From: Acidobacteriota bacterium
Lineage (GTDB): Bacteria; Acidobacteriota; Blastocatellia; Pyrinomonadales; Pyrinomonadaceae
NCBI GenBank assembly: GCA_016700175.1
Contig: CP065003.1
Span: 1,126,001 to 1,190,000 of the forward strand
Direction of reading: 5' to 3'
Length of the DNA: 64,000 nt
A program made the position numbers and the translations under genes. The notes under the pieces are model-generated. The model was not told the DNA's origin. It was given only the letters and a program-made list of their open reading frames with translations, and searched no databases. Below are positions 50,843-59,545 of this stretch, one piece after another. Each line of letters starts with the position of its first letter. Position 1 is the first letter of the stretch.

Positions 50843-51395
50843 AGATTATATTCCGATCCGCGTCCTTCACGATTTCGTCGGCAGGCTTGAGTCCCTGGGA
50901 ATCGATTACATGCTCACCGGATCGATGGCAATGATGCGTTACACGGTGTTCCGCCAGACGGCCGATATCGATGTGATCGTCGACCTCCAGCTCAAAAGTC
51001 TTCGTAACCTGATCGACTCTCTGGAGCCTGATTACTACGTTCCCCACGGAAGGGCCCGCCGGGCGGTGGAAACTCGGAGGATGTTCAATGTGATCCATCA
51101 GGATACGGCCTTCAAGGTCGATTGCGTGATAAAGAAACAGGACGCCTTTCAGAGAACTTCATTCGAAAGACGGGAGAAAACCGACTACTATGGCCGGCCG
51201 GCGTATGTAATTAGTAAAGAAGACCTTATTCTTTCCAAACTCAATTGGGCAAAGGAAAGCAGATCGGAGATGCAGCAGAGGGATATTGCAAACCTCTTGC
51301 GTACTGGATTTGACGAAACGTACGTTGCAGAATGGGCCGGCCGACTGGGAGTAGAAGACTTATTGAGCAAATGCCGGGAGGAAGCTACTGGATGA
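50829..51395 (+). CDS. Nucleotidyltransferase (MNT/AbiEii-like fold)
   Basis: A 188-residue protein of the DNA polymerase beta-like nucleotidyltransferase superfamily: DYMLTGSMAMMRYTVFRQTA with Gly31-Ser32, then DIDVIVDL with Asp46 and Asp48, and FKVDCVIKK supplying the third acidic residue. The C-terminal part (AYVISKEDLILSKLNWAKES, RDIANLL) is the usual helical extension seen in MNT and AbiEii-type proteins. Members act in toxin-antitoxin or defence systems or as antibiotic-modifying enzymes. The start overlaps the GyrB-like gene by 14 bp and the stop overlaps the next gene as ATGA, so all three should be co-translated. Substrate unknown. Confidence 0.8.
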   Translation: MKAPEDYIPIRVLHDFVGRLESLGIDYMLTGSMAMMRYTVFRQTADIDVIVDLQLKSLRNLIDSLEPDYYVPHGRARRAVETRRMFNVIHQDTAFKVDCVIKKQDAFQRTSFERREKTDYYGRPAYVISKEDLILSKLNWAKESRSEMQQRDIANLLRTGFDETYVAEWAGRLGVEDLLSKCREEATG

Positions 51396-51610
51396 AAGAC
51401 ACGTCGAAGAAGATCGAGCGGCTTCAGTTCGAAAGGATGATGTCGATGTCGCCGGATCAGCGAATTGCAATGGCCTGTGAAATGTTCATGGCTTCCAGGT
51501 CGGCTTTCCTCAACTCCCTACCCAAAGACCTTTCCGAAGAAGAGATAAAACGTCGGCTTTACTTCCGGACCTACGGCGAGCATCTTCCCGACGATTTCTT
51601 CGACCGATAA
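51392..51610 (+). CDS. Small 72-residue partner protein of the nucleotidyltransferase
   Basis: MKDTSKKIERLQFERMMSMSP begins a compact helical protein with MSPDQRIAMACEMFMASRSA, LPKDLSEEEIKRRLYFRTYG and EHLPDDFFDR. Small proteins with a SPEQR...LRRRLFxRxYG pattern are often encoded beside nucleotidyltransferases (from memory of such neighbourhoods, not a search). Its ATG overlaps the preceding stop. It could be an antitoxin-like or substrate-adaptor protein. No Shine-Dalgarno is needed with this coupling. Confidence 0.72.
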   Translation: MKDTSKKIERLQFERMMSMSPDQRIAMACEMFMASRSAFLNSLPKDLSEEEIKRRLYFRTYGEHLPDDFFDR

Positions 51611-51796
51611 TCCTCCGCCTGTCCCTCCGTCATTTCCCCGCCTCTCTGCAAAATTTCGCACTTTGAAGGTCCCGGGAACATATCGCGATCCGGTTCCGTC
51701 TGATCTTTTAGCGGCTCTTTACATTTCTTGACGCGACGAATGCAAGCAACCGGCATCGTACCGTTCGAGGCACCGTCATAAGTAAGGAGGCACAAG

Positions 51797-52021
51797 ATGA
51801 ACAAACTGAAGAATTTAAGAGCGGCCCATTCGGACAAGGTGAACTCGATGTTCGTTAGCTTCGAAGCAAGCGTGGTGATCAGCGTTTCGGACGACTCGAT
51901 CAGGATATGGGACACGGTAAACGGCGTCGAGCTTTACGAGAAAGCGGATGAAATGGAGCAAGATCGCATAGTTCTCCATCTTGGCCCCTTCAACCGCGAC
52001 GGAAGCGTCAGGATCTCCTGA
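51797..52021 (+). CDS. Orphan small protein with one WD40-like unit
   Basis: A 74-residue protein with AAGGAGG 6 nt before ATG 51797. It reads like an isolated WD40 repeat: AAHSDKVNSMFVSFEASVVI, then SVSDDSIRIWDTVNG, with the H..SDD..IRIWD pattern. A single repeat cannot close a propeller, so it must oligomerise, bind another protein, or be a gene remnant. Its own terminator follows the stop. Function unknown. Confidence 0.72.
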   Translation: MNKLKNLRAAHSDKVNSMFVSFEASVVISVSDDSIRIWDTVNGVELYEKADEMEQDRIVLHLGPFNRDGSVRIS

Positions 52022-52047
52022 ATTTCAACACAACTCCTAGTGGCTTG

Positions 52048-52077
52048 GGCCGGCGATTCTGCCGGCCATTTTTTATT
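52048..52077 (+). terminator. Intrinsic terminator after the orphan WD40-like gene
   Basis: GGCCGGC (52048-52054) pairs with GCCGGCC (52061-52067), followed by ATTTTTTATT. Confidence 0.9.
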
Positions 52078-52125
52078 CCTCACCGGTTTGGAATAAGTCC
52101 GCAGCCCGATGCTATAAACTGACCT

Positions 52126-53340
52126 ATGCCAAGAGAACAACTGAGCATCGAGAACAGATCGGGACAGACACTCGCCGCGGCCCTCGAACTTCCGGTCGGA
52201 AGAAAGCCCCACAATTTTGCGATATTCGCCCACTGTTTCACCTGCAACAAGAATTTCAAAGCGGTTAAGAATATTAGCTCCGCCCTGACCGAGAAAGGTT
52301 TCGGAGTGCTGAGCCTTGATTTTACAGGGCTCGGAGAGAGCGAAGGAGATTTCGCGGACACGAACTTCTCCAGTTCGGTCGACGACCTGATCTCGGCCGC
52401 GGCAATTCTTCGTGACAAATACGAGGCGCCAAGGCTGATCGTCGGACACTCGCTCGGCGGAGCTGCGGCGATAATGGCCGGTCCTCTCTTGCCGGAGATC
52501 AAAGGTGTTGCGACCATTGGCGCACCCGCGATGCCTGACCACGTAACGCGCCTCTTTTCCTCGGCGGTAAAAAGCATCAAGGAGTCCGGCTACGCAGATG
52601 TCTCGATCGGAGGCCGGAGTTTCCGACTCAAGAAGCAGTTCATCGACGATGTCGAGAGTCAGGACATATCAAAGGCTTTGTCCGCAGGAGGCCGCGCATA
52701 TCTGTTCCTCCATTCGCCGCAGGACGCGGTGGTAAGCGTTGACAACGCCGCCAAACTGTACAAGACGGCCCGACACCCAAAGAGCTTTATCTCGCTTGAC
52801 GGCGCCGACCATCTTCTGACGAACGAAGAAGACGCGTGCTACGCGGGATCCGTTATCGGAGCCTGGGCTGAGAGATACATATCTATCCCGGAGCCTCCCG
52901 CGCTTTCAACCGAGAGCCACACAGTCGCCTATCTCGCCAAGGCAGACAAGTTCACCACGCATATACTGGCCGACAAACACAGGTTCATAGCAGACGAGCC
53001 GGAGGGATTCGGCGGCAACGATCTGGGCCCGTCTCCTTACCAGCTACTCAGCTCGGGCCTGGCCGCGTGCACGGTAATGACACTCATGCTGTATGCGGAC
53101 CGGAAGGGATGGGACCTTCAGGAGGTCCTCTGCCATGTCCGTCACGAAAAGGAACATTTGGAGGATTGCATAGACTGTCAGAACCCGAAGGCAAGGATCG
53201 ACCGGTTCACGCGAGAACTCGAGCTGATCGGCGATCTTGATGATGAACAGCGGGCACGGATGGTCGAGATCGCCGACAAGTGCCCGGTCCACAAGACGCT
53301 CGAAGGAAATTCCCGCATCGGAACCACGCTATTGCGTTGA
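52126..53340 (+). CDS. Alpha/beta hydrolase-OsmC fusion protein
   Basis: A 404-residue protein. Residues 1-265 form an alpha/beta hydrolase: AIFAHCFTCNKNFKAVKNIS, FGVLSLDFTGLGESEGDF, nucleophile Ser in IVGHSLGGAAA, acid in SPQDAVVSV and His in DGADHLLT. Residues about 275-404 form an OsmC/Ohr-like domain with peroxidatic ACTVMTLMLYADRKGWDLQ and resolving-type CPVHKTLEGNSRI. This bifunctional family is common in bacteria; its physiological substrate is uncertain, perhaps acyl thioesters or hydroperoxides. Order and length are normal. The saccharopine-dehydrogenase-like gene starts 58 bp downstream. Confidence 0.92.
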   Translation: MPREQLSIENRSGQTLAAALELPVGRKPHNFAIFAHCFTCNKNFKAVKNISSALTEKGFGVLSLDFTGLGESEGDFADTNFSSSVDDLISAAAILRDKYEAPRLIVGHSLGGAAAIMAGPLLPEIKGVATIGAPAMPDHVTRLFSSAVKSIKESGYADVSIGGRSFRLKKQFIDDVESQDISKALSAGGRAYLFLHSPQDAVVSVDNAAKLYKTARHPKSFISLDGADHLLTNEEDACYAGSVIGAWAERYISIPEPPALSTESHTVAYLAKADKFTTHILADKHRFIADEPEGFGGNDLGPSPYQLLSSGLAACTVMTLMLYADRKGWDLQEVLCHVRHEKEHLEDCIDCQNPKARIDRFTRELELIGDLDDEQRARMVEIADKCPVHKTLEGNSRIGTTLLR

Positions 53341-53398
53341 AATGGCTCATTGAGCCGGATTTGAACCTTTGCTGCAACTGTGTTGAAATCTTGCACTT

Positions 53399-54529
53399 AT
53401 GGCTGACAGGATCTTCATCGCGGGAACAGGCGGGATCGGACGCGCGGCAGCCGTCCTTCTCAGGGAATGGTCGGAAAGGGATGTCGAGCTTTATCTCGGC
53501 GACGTCTCTCAGGATCAGCTGGAAGAAGCGCACGGTTTCGTCACGAGCGGATCGCAGAGCCATTCAGGTATCAACCTGGTACTGATGCCGATTGGCGAAA
53601 CGACCGGCGAAATGCGCTCGGCATTTGACGCGTGCGACGTGCTTCTCGACTGCGCGCCCGGCGGAGAGGCGCCCCGTCTTGCCGGATTCGCCAGGGATCA
53701 CGGTATGCATTACGCAAACCTGACCGAATACGTAGCGGAAACGGACAAGATCATCGAGCTCGCCGAGGGCGCCGAAACCGGCTTTATCCTCCAGACAGGG
53801 CTTGCGCCCGGATTCATCAACGTCCTCGCCGTTTCGCTGTATAACCGGTTCGTTGAAGAGTTCGGAAACACGAACGTGGAAAAGATCGCGATGAAAGTGG
53901 GCGCGCTGACCGCCCACGCGCACGCGCCTCATTTTTACGGGTTTACCTGGTCGCCGATCGGCGTCGCGACCGAGTACGTGAAGAACTCCAGGGTCGTGCG
54001 GGAACACCGCATCACCGAACTTCCCGCACTCTCTGAGCGTGAGGCGATCGTCATCGGCGGCCGAAGATTCGAGGCCGATCTGACATCCGGAGGCGCCGCA
54101 GACCTTCCCGAACATTTTGCCTCTCGCGCAAGAACGCTCGATTACAAGACACTCCGCCACGTCGGCCATTTCGATTGGGCCTCGGGCGTGATCCACGACT
54201 TCGCCAATGACGAAGACCTCCCGCGAAAGGTGCTTGAGCGTTTCCTGAAAGAGATACCTGCGGTCGAAGACGACTTCGTGCTGGCCCACGCCTCGGTCGA
54301 AGGCTTCGATTCGGAAGGCGTGCGGAGACTTTTGGAGAAGGCCTATTTCGTGAACCCGCTCGAGATCAACGGGCACCGCCTTAGGGCGATCCAGACCACT
54401 ACCGCGGCACCCCTTTGCGAAGCGGCGACGATGCTGCTTTCGGGCAAGTACAAAGGTGTTGTACTTCAAAGCGGCATTGATCCAGGGGAATTTCTCAGCG
54501 GTCGGTTCGTGAGTCGGATTTTCGTGTAA
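53399..54529 (+). CDS. Saccharopine dehydrogenase-like NAD(P)-binding protein
   Basis: A 376-residue protein with a Rossmann start (RIFIAGTGGIGRAAAVLL, GxGxxG) and the saccharopine dehydrogenase pattern: DACDVLLDCAPGG, YANLTEY, TGLAPGFINVLAV, GALTAHAHAPHFYGFTWSPI. The C-terminal half (LRHVGHFDWASGVIH, RAIQTTTAAPLCEAATMLL) completes the dimerisation domain. Members act on saccharopine, carboxynorspermidine, lysine or lipid-linked substrates, and the sequence alone does not decide. It lies before three lipid-acyltransferase genes on the same strand. Confidence 0.87.
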   Translation: MADRIFIAGTGGIGRAAAVLLREWSERDVELYLGDVSQDQLEEAHGFVTSGSQSHSGINLVLMPIGETTGEMRSAFDACDVLLDCAPGGEAPRLAGFARDHGMHYANLTEYVAETDKIIELAEGAETGFILQTGLAPGFINVLAVSLYNRFVEEFGNTNVEKIAMKVGALTAHAHAPHFYGFTWSPIGVATEYVKNSRVVREHRITELPALSEREAIVIGGRRFEADLTSGGAADLPEHFASRARTLDYKTLRHVGHFDWASGVIHDFANDEDLPRKVLERFLKEIPAVEDDFVLAHASVEGFDSEGVRRLLEKAYFVNPLEINGHRLRAIQTTTAAPLCEAATMLLSGKYKGVVLQSGIDPGEFLSGRFVSRIFV

Positions 54530-54572
54530 GATTGGACTTTTGCGGCCGGTCCCCTGTGACAGAACTTCTCAC

Positions 54573-55448
54573 GTGTCAAATCAGATCGAAAAACGTCCGA
54601 AACGCGCCCTCGAGGCGCCTATGCTTCCGACCGAACAAGAACTCGCCCTTCTCGGCCCGACAGAGCGAGCCGGCTTCCGACTTACTCACCGTATGAACCT
54701 GGGCCGGTGGAAGCGCTTCTGGACCTTCTGCCAGCGCCACATCGGGTCGCTCTGGATCAAGATCAGCACGTACAACCTGATGAACGTGTTCGGGATCGAG
54801 CACGTCGAGAACACGGACACGGCGAGACCGCTTCTGCTGGTGGCGAACCATCGCTCGTTTTTCGATATGTACGTGGTTTCGAGCGTGATATTCCGCCGGA
54901 CGACCCGTCCGGTAAGTCTCTATTTTCCTGTTCGCGCGAGATTCTTCTATGACAATCCGGTCGGCTGGTTCGTGAATCTCGTGATGGGTTGGTGGTCGAT
55001 GTACCCGCCGTTCTTTCGGGAAGCGGGAGAAGCCCGCAAACGCGAGTTCGACAAGTACTCACTGCGAAGGCTGATCCAGATCTGCTCGGAAGGAGAGGCG
55101 CACCTGATCGGGTTTCATCCGGAAGGAAAGCGGAATGTGTCGGAAGACCCCTACAGTTTCCTTCCGGCTCAGCCGGGCGTCGGCAAAGTGATCATGGAGG
55201 CGAGACCGCAGGTGATACCCGTCTTCATCGCCGGGCTCGGGAACGACCTCCCGAAGCAGATCCTGGGCAACTGGACAGGAGGCGAAAAGGTAAGGATCTG
55301 GTTCGGCGAAAAACTCGACCTATCTGGATTCTACGAGGAAAGGAACTCGCTCCGGACCCATAAACTTCTCGCGGACCACCTGATGGAAAAGATCGCCGAG
55401 CTGGGGGAGAAGGACAGGGAGTGGAAAGGACTGAGGACTGAGGACTGA
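54573..55448 (+). CDS. 1-acyl-glycerol-3-phosphate acyltransferase-like protein (PlsC family)
   Basis: An acyltransferase with LLLVANHRSFFDMYVV (HX4D, NHRSFFD), FHPEGKRN (the FPEGTRS block), and a final PVFIAGLGNDLPKQILGN. This matches enzymes that acylate lysophosphatidate at the membrane. The N-terminal about 50 residues are variable. The start is not certain: GTG 54573 (SNQIEKRPKR) or ATG 54621 (LPTEQELALLG) are both possible, and neither has a good Shine-Dalgarno. The last codons, LRTED and stop, are written by a period-7 repeat array that begins at 55428, so the C-terminus has been shaped by repeat insertion. Confidence 0.85.
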   Translation: MSNQIEKRPKRALEAPMLPTEQELALLGPTERAGFRLTHRMNLGRWKRFWTFCQRHIGSLWIKISTYNLMNVFGIEHVENTDTARPLLLVANHRSFFDMYVVSSVIFRRTTRPVSLYFPVRARFFYDNPVGWFVNLVMGWWSMYPPFFREAGEARKREFDKYSLRRLIQICSEGEAHLIGFHPEGKRNVSEDPYSFLPAQPGVGKVIMEARPQVIPVFIAGLGNDLPKQILGNWTGGEKVRIWFGEKLDLSGFYEERNSLRTHKLLADHLMEKIAELGEKDREWKGLRTED

Positions 55449-55600
55449 GGACTGAGGAGCGTGCCGGATACAGTTCACCTGTCAAGTACTCCTCTCAGTC
55501 CTCAGTCCTTTGATCTCAGACCTTCTTATGTCTTCAGTCCTCTCATCTCAGTCCTTCTGAAGTTCTCAGTCCTTCTCCTGTCTCCTGACTTTTGACTAAA
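55428..55600. repeat. Period-7 array spanning the end of the PlsC-like gene
   Basis: GGACTGA occurs four times (55428-55455), followed by GGAGCGT. The reverse form CTCAGTC/CCTCAGT recurs irregularly from about 55494 to 55575, interrupted by TCTCAGAC and CTTCTTA-type units. The two orientations face each other across about 40 bp. Confidence 0.75.
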
Positions 55601-55705
55601 CGTTAAAAAAAGGTTACACACGAAAATACGCCATATGCGGCTTCATCTTGCGTTTTTTCGCCGCGTTTATCACCCGGCTTGCCGCCTTCAAAGACAGCCC
55701 GGTGA

Positions 55706-56749
55706 ATGACGGGTCCGAGAACTCCAGCGGCATCAACCGGACAACCGATATTGCAGAACGGAACCAACAACTCTTCGGCCGTTGACCAGGGCAGCGGACT
55801 GCCTTTGGTCATCGTAAACCCGAAGTCGGCGGGCGGGTCGACGCAGACGCGATGGTCGGAGATCGCTTCCGACCTGCGCTCGCATTTCGGGCCGTATACC
55901 GTAGCCTTCACAAAGAAACCCGGCGACGGGACAGAGATCGCCAAACGGTTCATTGCGTCGGGCCGCAAGTATATCATCGCCTGCGGAGGCGACGGGACGA
56001 TCAACGAGGTCGCAAACGGAATAATCCTCTCGGGGGAAGACGCTACGATGGGCATAGTACCCGCGGGCACCGGGGGCGATCTTCGAAGGTCGCTGGGGAT
56101 CTCACCGACCCCCAGGGAAGCCGCAAGGCAGCTGCGAAACGGCGTGACCCGCGAGGTCGATGCGGGGAAGGTGACGTACACGGATTTCGAAGGCAATACG
56201 GCGGAACGGTATTTTCTCAACATCGCCTCGTTCGGTCTGAGCGCATCGATCAACGACCGCGTAAAGAAGAAAGGCAGCTTCGCCTGGATCCCGAATGAGA
56301 CCGTCCGCGGCAAGACAAAATTCGCGCTTTCAACACTTCAGGAAGTGCTGGATCCGGAATTCAGGATCGTCAACGTCGCGATAGACGGGGAACCCCCGAG
56401 CCGGCTTGCCACCTTGAACTTCTGCATCTGCAACGCCAGATTTTTCGGCGGCGGGATGCAGATCGCTCCGAACGCCAAGATCGATGACGGACTGCTCGAT
56501 CTCGTCAATATCGGTGACCTGACAACGCTCAGGATCCTCCTCAACAGCTACAAGCTATACAGCGGCTCGCACATATCGCTGCCGGAGGTCAAGAGCCGCC
56601 TTGTAAAGAGGATCGAAGTCTCGCCCGCCGACCCCTCTGAAATAATCGATTTTGAGACCGACGGCGAGATCCCGGGCAGGCTTCCGGCCGTGTTCGAGGT
56701 TGTCCCGAAAGCGATCAAGCTGCGCGTCCCCGGCCCGAATAAGAGCTGA
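55706..56749 (+). CDS. Diacylglycerol kinase family protein (YegS/LCB5-like)
   Basis: A 347-residue lipid kinase-like protein. The catalytic domain begins LPLVIVNPKSAGGSTQTRW, continues with YIIACGGDGTINEVANGII (GGDGT Mg/ATP motif) and GIVPAGTGGDLRRSLG, and has RYFLNIASFGLSASIND. The C-terminal beta-sandwich includes NARFFGGGMQIAPNAKIDDG, GLLDLVNIGDL and FETDGE. This matches the bacterial DAGK/YegS group, which phosphorylates diacylglycerol or related lipids. The first 30 residues are low complexity and the true start may be later. It is followed after 10 bp by the acyl-ligase fusion. Confidence 0.9.
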   Translation: MTGPRTPAASTGQPILQNGTNNSSAVDQGSGLPLVIVNPKSAGGSTQTRWSEIASDLRSHFGPYTVAFTKKPGDGTEIAKRFIASGRKYIIACGGDGTINEVANGIILSGEDATMGIVPAGTGGDLRRSLGISPTPREAARQLRNGVTREVDAGKVTYTDFEGNTAERYFLNIASFGLSASINDRVKKKGSFAWIPNETVRGKTKFALSTLQEVLDPEFRIVNVAIDGEPPSRLATLNFCICNARFFGGGMQIAPNAKIDDGLLDLVNIGDLTTLRILLNSYKLYSGSHISLPEVKSRLVKRIEVSPADPSEIIDFETDGEIPGRLPAVFEVVPKAIKLRVPGPNKS

Positions 56750-56759
56750 ACACTCAACA

Positions 56760-59528
56760 ATGAGCAGATCCTTCCTACAGCGTCTCGCCGATTCCTGCGA
56801 AAAACACGCGAACAGGACCGCGATGCGCGTCGTCGGGCTCCCGAAGGAAACCTACACTTACGAGAGGATGTTCCTTGAGATCCGGAACGTCGCGGCGCAT
56901 CTGCGCGAATTCGGCGTTTCAAAGGGAGACCGTGTTGCGGTCTTCGGCGAAAACCACCCCTGCTGGGCTATCTCCTATCTGGCGATCCTCTACGCCGAAG
57001 CCGTCTGCGTGCCGATAGATCCGCACGGAGAAACGTCCACGATAGCGAACTTCATCGCTGACTCCGAAGCGAAACTGGTCTTTACCTCCGCGGAAAGCGC
57101 GGGGCGTTTGTCCGAGATCGAGGGCCGGTTGGGCCACACGGTCCGGAAAGTCGTCTGGCGGTCCGGCTCGGCCGGTACCGGCGACGCTTTCGAAGACTGG
57201 GCCGGCTCCTCCTCCGACGGATCGTTCCGGCCGGACGCATCCGGCGACGACAACGCACTGCTGATCTACACGTCCGGGACGACCGGCCGGCCGAAGGGCG
57301 TCCTGCTTACGCACGGGAACATATGCGCCGAGCTCGATGCAGTCGACAGGGTCCTCGAGGTTTCTCCCGAAGAGCGCATCCTGAGCCTTCTGCCGCTGTT
57401 CCACGCTTATCTTCAAATCGCCGCGCTCTGGATCGCTTCAACCAGGGGCTGCGAGGTGGTCTATCTGAAGGAGCTCACTCCCGAAGAGCTTACGAGGGCG
57501 ATGAAAGAGAGCCGTATGACGATTCTGGCCAGCGTCCCAAGGCTCTGGTACCTGATCCACAAGAAGATCTTCGACGAAGTGCGCCGCAAGGGCCTGCCGA
57601 TGCGCTGGCTCTTTTCTTCCCTTCTGCGGGTGAACGGCTTTGCGAGAGACGTGCTTGGAGTGAATCTCGGAAAGCGGTTCTTTCGCCCGGTTCACGAGTC
57701 GCTTGGCGGCGAGCTGAGGCTCGCGATCGCGGCCGGCTCGCGTTTTGACGAAGATGTCGCGATCGATTTCCACAGGCTCGGATTCACGATCATCCAGGCT
57801 TACGGCCTTACGGAGACATCCGGGGCGGCTACCGCCACGCCGATCGACGACAATCGCGTCGGATCTGTCGGCAAGCCCGTTCTCGGCGCCGAAGTCAAGA
57901 TCGCCGGGAACGGGGAAGGCAAGGAAGGTGAAGTGCTGATCCGCGGGCCTATGGTGTTCGGAGGATATTACCGGAACCCTGAGGCCACCCGGGAGGCATT
58001 CGACGACGAAGGCTGGTTCCGGAGCGGCGACCTTGGGAGGTTTGACGAAGACGGACACCTCTACATCACCGGCCGTGCGAAGGACGTGATAGTCCTTCCT
58101 TCCGGCAAGAACGTCCACCCGGAGGACCTCGAGGTCCATTATCTGAAATCACCGCTCGTCGCCGAGATCTGTGTTATAGGACTCGAGGACGAAAGCGAGG
58201 GGCGCAGGGGCGCCGAAAAACTCGCCGCCGTCGCGGTTCCCGATTTTGAGTACCTGAAGCAAAAGGGAGTCGCGAACGCCCGCGAGGCGATCAGATTCGA
58301 TCTGGATGGGCTGGGCCGGGAACTGCCCGAATACCAAAGGGTTCGTGACTACATCGTCCGCACAGAGCCCCTTCCGAGGACCGCGACGAACAAGATCAAG
58401 CGGTTCGAGCTCAGGAACGAGTACACGGACGGAAACGATACCCGCCTTCCTTCGGCATACGTGAAAGAATGGAAGTTCTATGATGACGACCGAAGGCTGA
58501 TGGACACTCCGGAGGGTCGACTTGTCGCCGAATCCCTGCTAGCCCAGGGAGTTGCGGCAACCGACATCCACCCGGAAATGAACATTGAGATCGATCTGCG
58601 GCTCGACTCACTTGCGAGAGCCGAGGTCTTCGCAAGGCTGGAGCAGGCAGGGGGACGTGAGTTTCAGGCCGACCAGATCGCGGCCGCCCTGAAGGTCGGC
58701 GATGCCGTGAGGCTTGTGTCGGCAGGCGGTCCGGTTCCGGATTCCAACGGAAGTGTTGGATTCAAATGGGGTTCGATATTGAGGCCTGCTGTCGAGCTTC
58801 AGCCCGAAACGCGGGCGATCCTCAGGAGGAGGACCTTGTTCTCATTGCTGGCCTTTACGGTCCTGAAGGTCTTTTATCTGTTCTGCCGGATGTTCCTCAG
58901 GCTGAAGGTTGAAGGCAGACAGAATCTCCTGCAGACAGAGAAACCCTATCTGATCTGTCCCAACCACCAGAGCTACCTGGACGCGTTTGTAGTGTGTTCG
59001 ACCTATCCCTATTCGGTACTTAAGGATATCTTCCACGTCGGAGCCAGCGAATACTTCGAGGGACCTGTCACGCGCCGTCTTGCTGCGCTGCTGAACATCG
59101 TGCCAATAGACCCGGATACACATCTCGTGAAAGCGATGAAGGCGGGAGCCGGGGGATTGAAAAGGGGCAAGATCCTCAATATCTATCCTGAAGGTGAGAG
59201 GACATTCGACGGCCGCCTTCACAAGTTCAAGGACGGCGCTTCGATACTCTCTACGGAGCTTGGGCTCCCGATCGTTCCCGTCGCGCTCGACGGTCTCTTT
59301 GAAGTATGGGGGCGCGGAACGAAGCGGATCAGGTCCGGCAGGGTCACGATCAGGTTCGGGGAACCGATCGCTCCTCCGAACGTCGATTCCGGAGAGAATG
59401 GAAATGCTTATGGCCGGCATACCGCGAAATTAAGGTCCGTGATCGAAATAATGCTCGAAGAGATCCGCGAAGGAAGTGCGCCTCGCGCGGACCGGGACAA
59501 TCTGATAGATTCTGTGGTACGGAGATAG
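56760..59528 (+). CDS. Acyl-AMP ligase, carrier domain and PlsC acyltransferase fusion
   Basis: A 922-residue three-domain protein. Residues about 1-560 are an adenylate-forming acyl-CoA/ACP ligase: LLIYTSGTTGRPKGVLLTHG, IIQAYGLTETSGAA, GWFRSGDLGRFDEDG, PSGKNVHPEDLE. Next, about 575-660, comes a carrier-like helical module with DLRLDSLARAEV, Ser in the phosphopantetheine position. The last 250 residues form a PlsC-type acyltransferase: LICPNHQSYLDAFVV (HX4D) and IYPEGERTFDG. In effect it can activate a fatty acid, carry it and transfer it to a lysophospholipid (inference). Start ATG 56760 lies 10 bp after the DAG-kinase stop. Confidence 0.93.
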   Translation: MSRSFLQRLADSCEKHANRTAMRVVGLPKETYTYERMFLEIRNVAAHLREFGVSKGDRVAVFGENHPCWAISYLAILYAEAVCVPIDPHGETSTIANFIADSEAKLVFTSAESAGRLSEIEGRLGHTVRKVVWRSGSAGTGDAFEDWAGSSSDGSFRPDASGDDNALLIYTSGTTGRPKGVLLTHGNICAELDAVDRVLEVSPEERILSLLPLFHAYLQIAALWIASTRGCEVVYLKELTPEELTRAMKESRMTILASVPRLWYLIHKKIFDEVRRKGLPMRWLFSSLLRVNGFARDVLGVNLGKRFFRPVHESLGGELRLAIAAGSRFDEDVAIDFHRLGFTIIQAYGLTETSGAATATPIDDNRVGSVGKPVLGAEVKIAGNGEGKEGEVLIRGPMVFGGYYRNPEATREAFDDEGWFRSGDLGRFDEDGHLYITGRAKDVIVLPSGKNVHPEDLEVHYLKSPLVAEICVIGLEDESEGRRGAEKLAAVAVPDFEYLKQKGVANAREAIRFDLDGLGRELPEYQRVRDYIVRTEPLPRTATNKIKRFELRNEYTDGNDTRLPSAYVKEWKFYDDDRRLMDTPEGRLVAESLLAQGVAATDIHPEMNIEIDLRLDSLARAEVFARLEQAGGREFQADQIAAALKVGDAVRLVSAGGPVPDSNGSVGFKWGSILRPAVELQPETRAILRRRTLFSLLAFTVLKVFYLFCRMFLRLKVEGRQNLLQTEKPYLICPNHQSYLDAFVVCSTYPYSVLKDIFHVGASEYFEGPVTRRLAALLNIVPIDPDTHLVKAMKAGAGGLKRGKILNIYPEGERTFDGRLHKFKDGASILSTELGLPIVPVALDGLFEVWGRGTKRIRSGRVTIRFGEPIAPPNVDSGENGNAYGRHTAKLRSVIEIMLEEIREGSAPRADRDNLIDSVVRR

Positions 59529-59545
59529 ACAAGGGAGAAGAGAAT

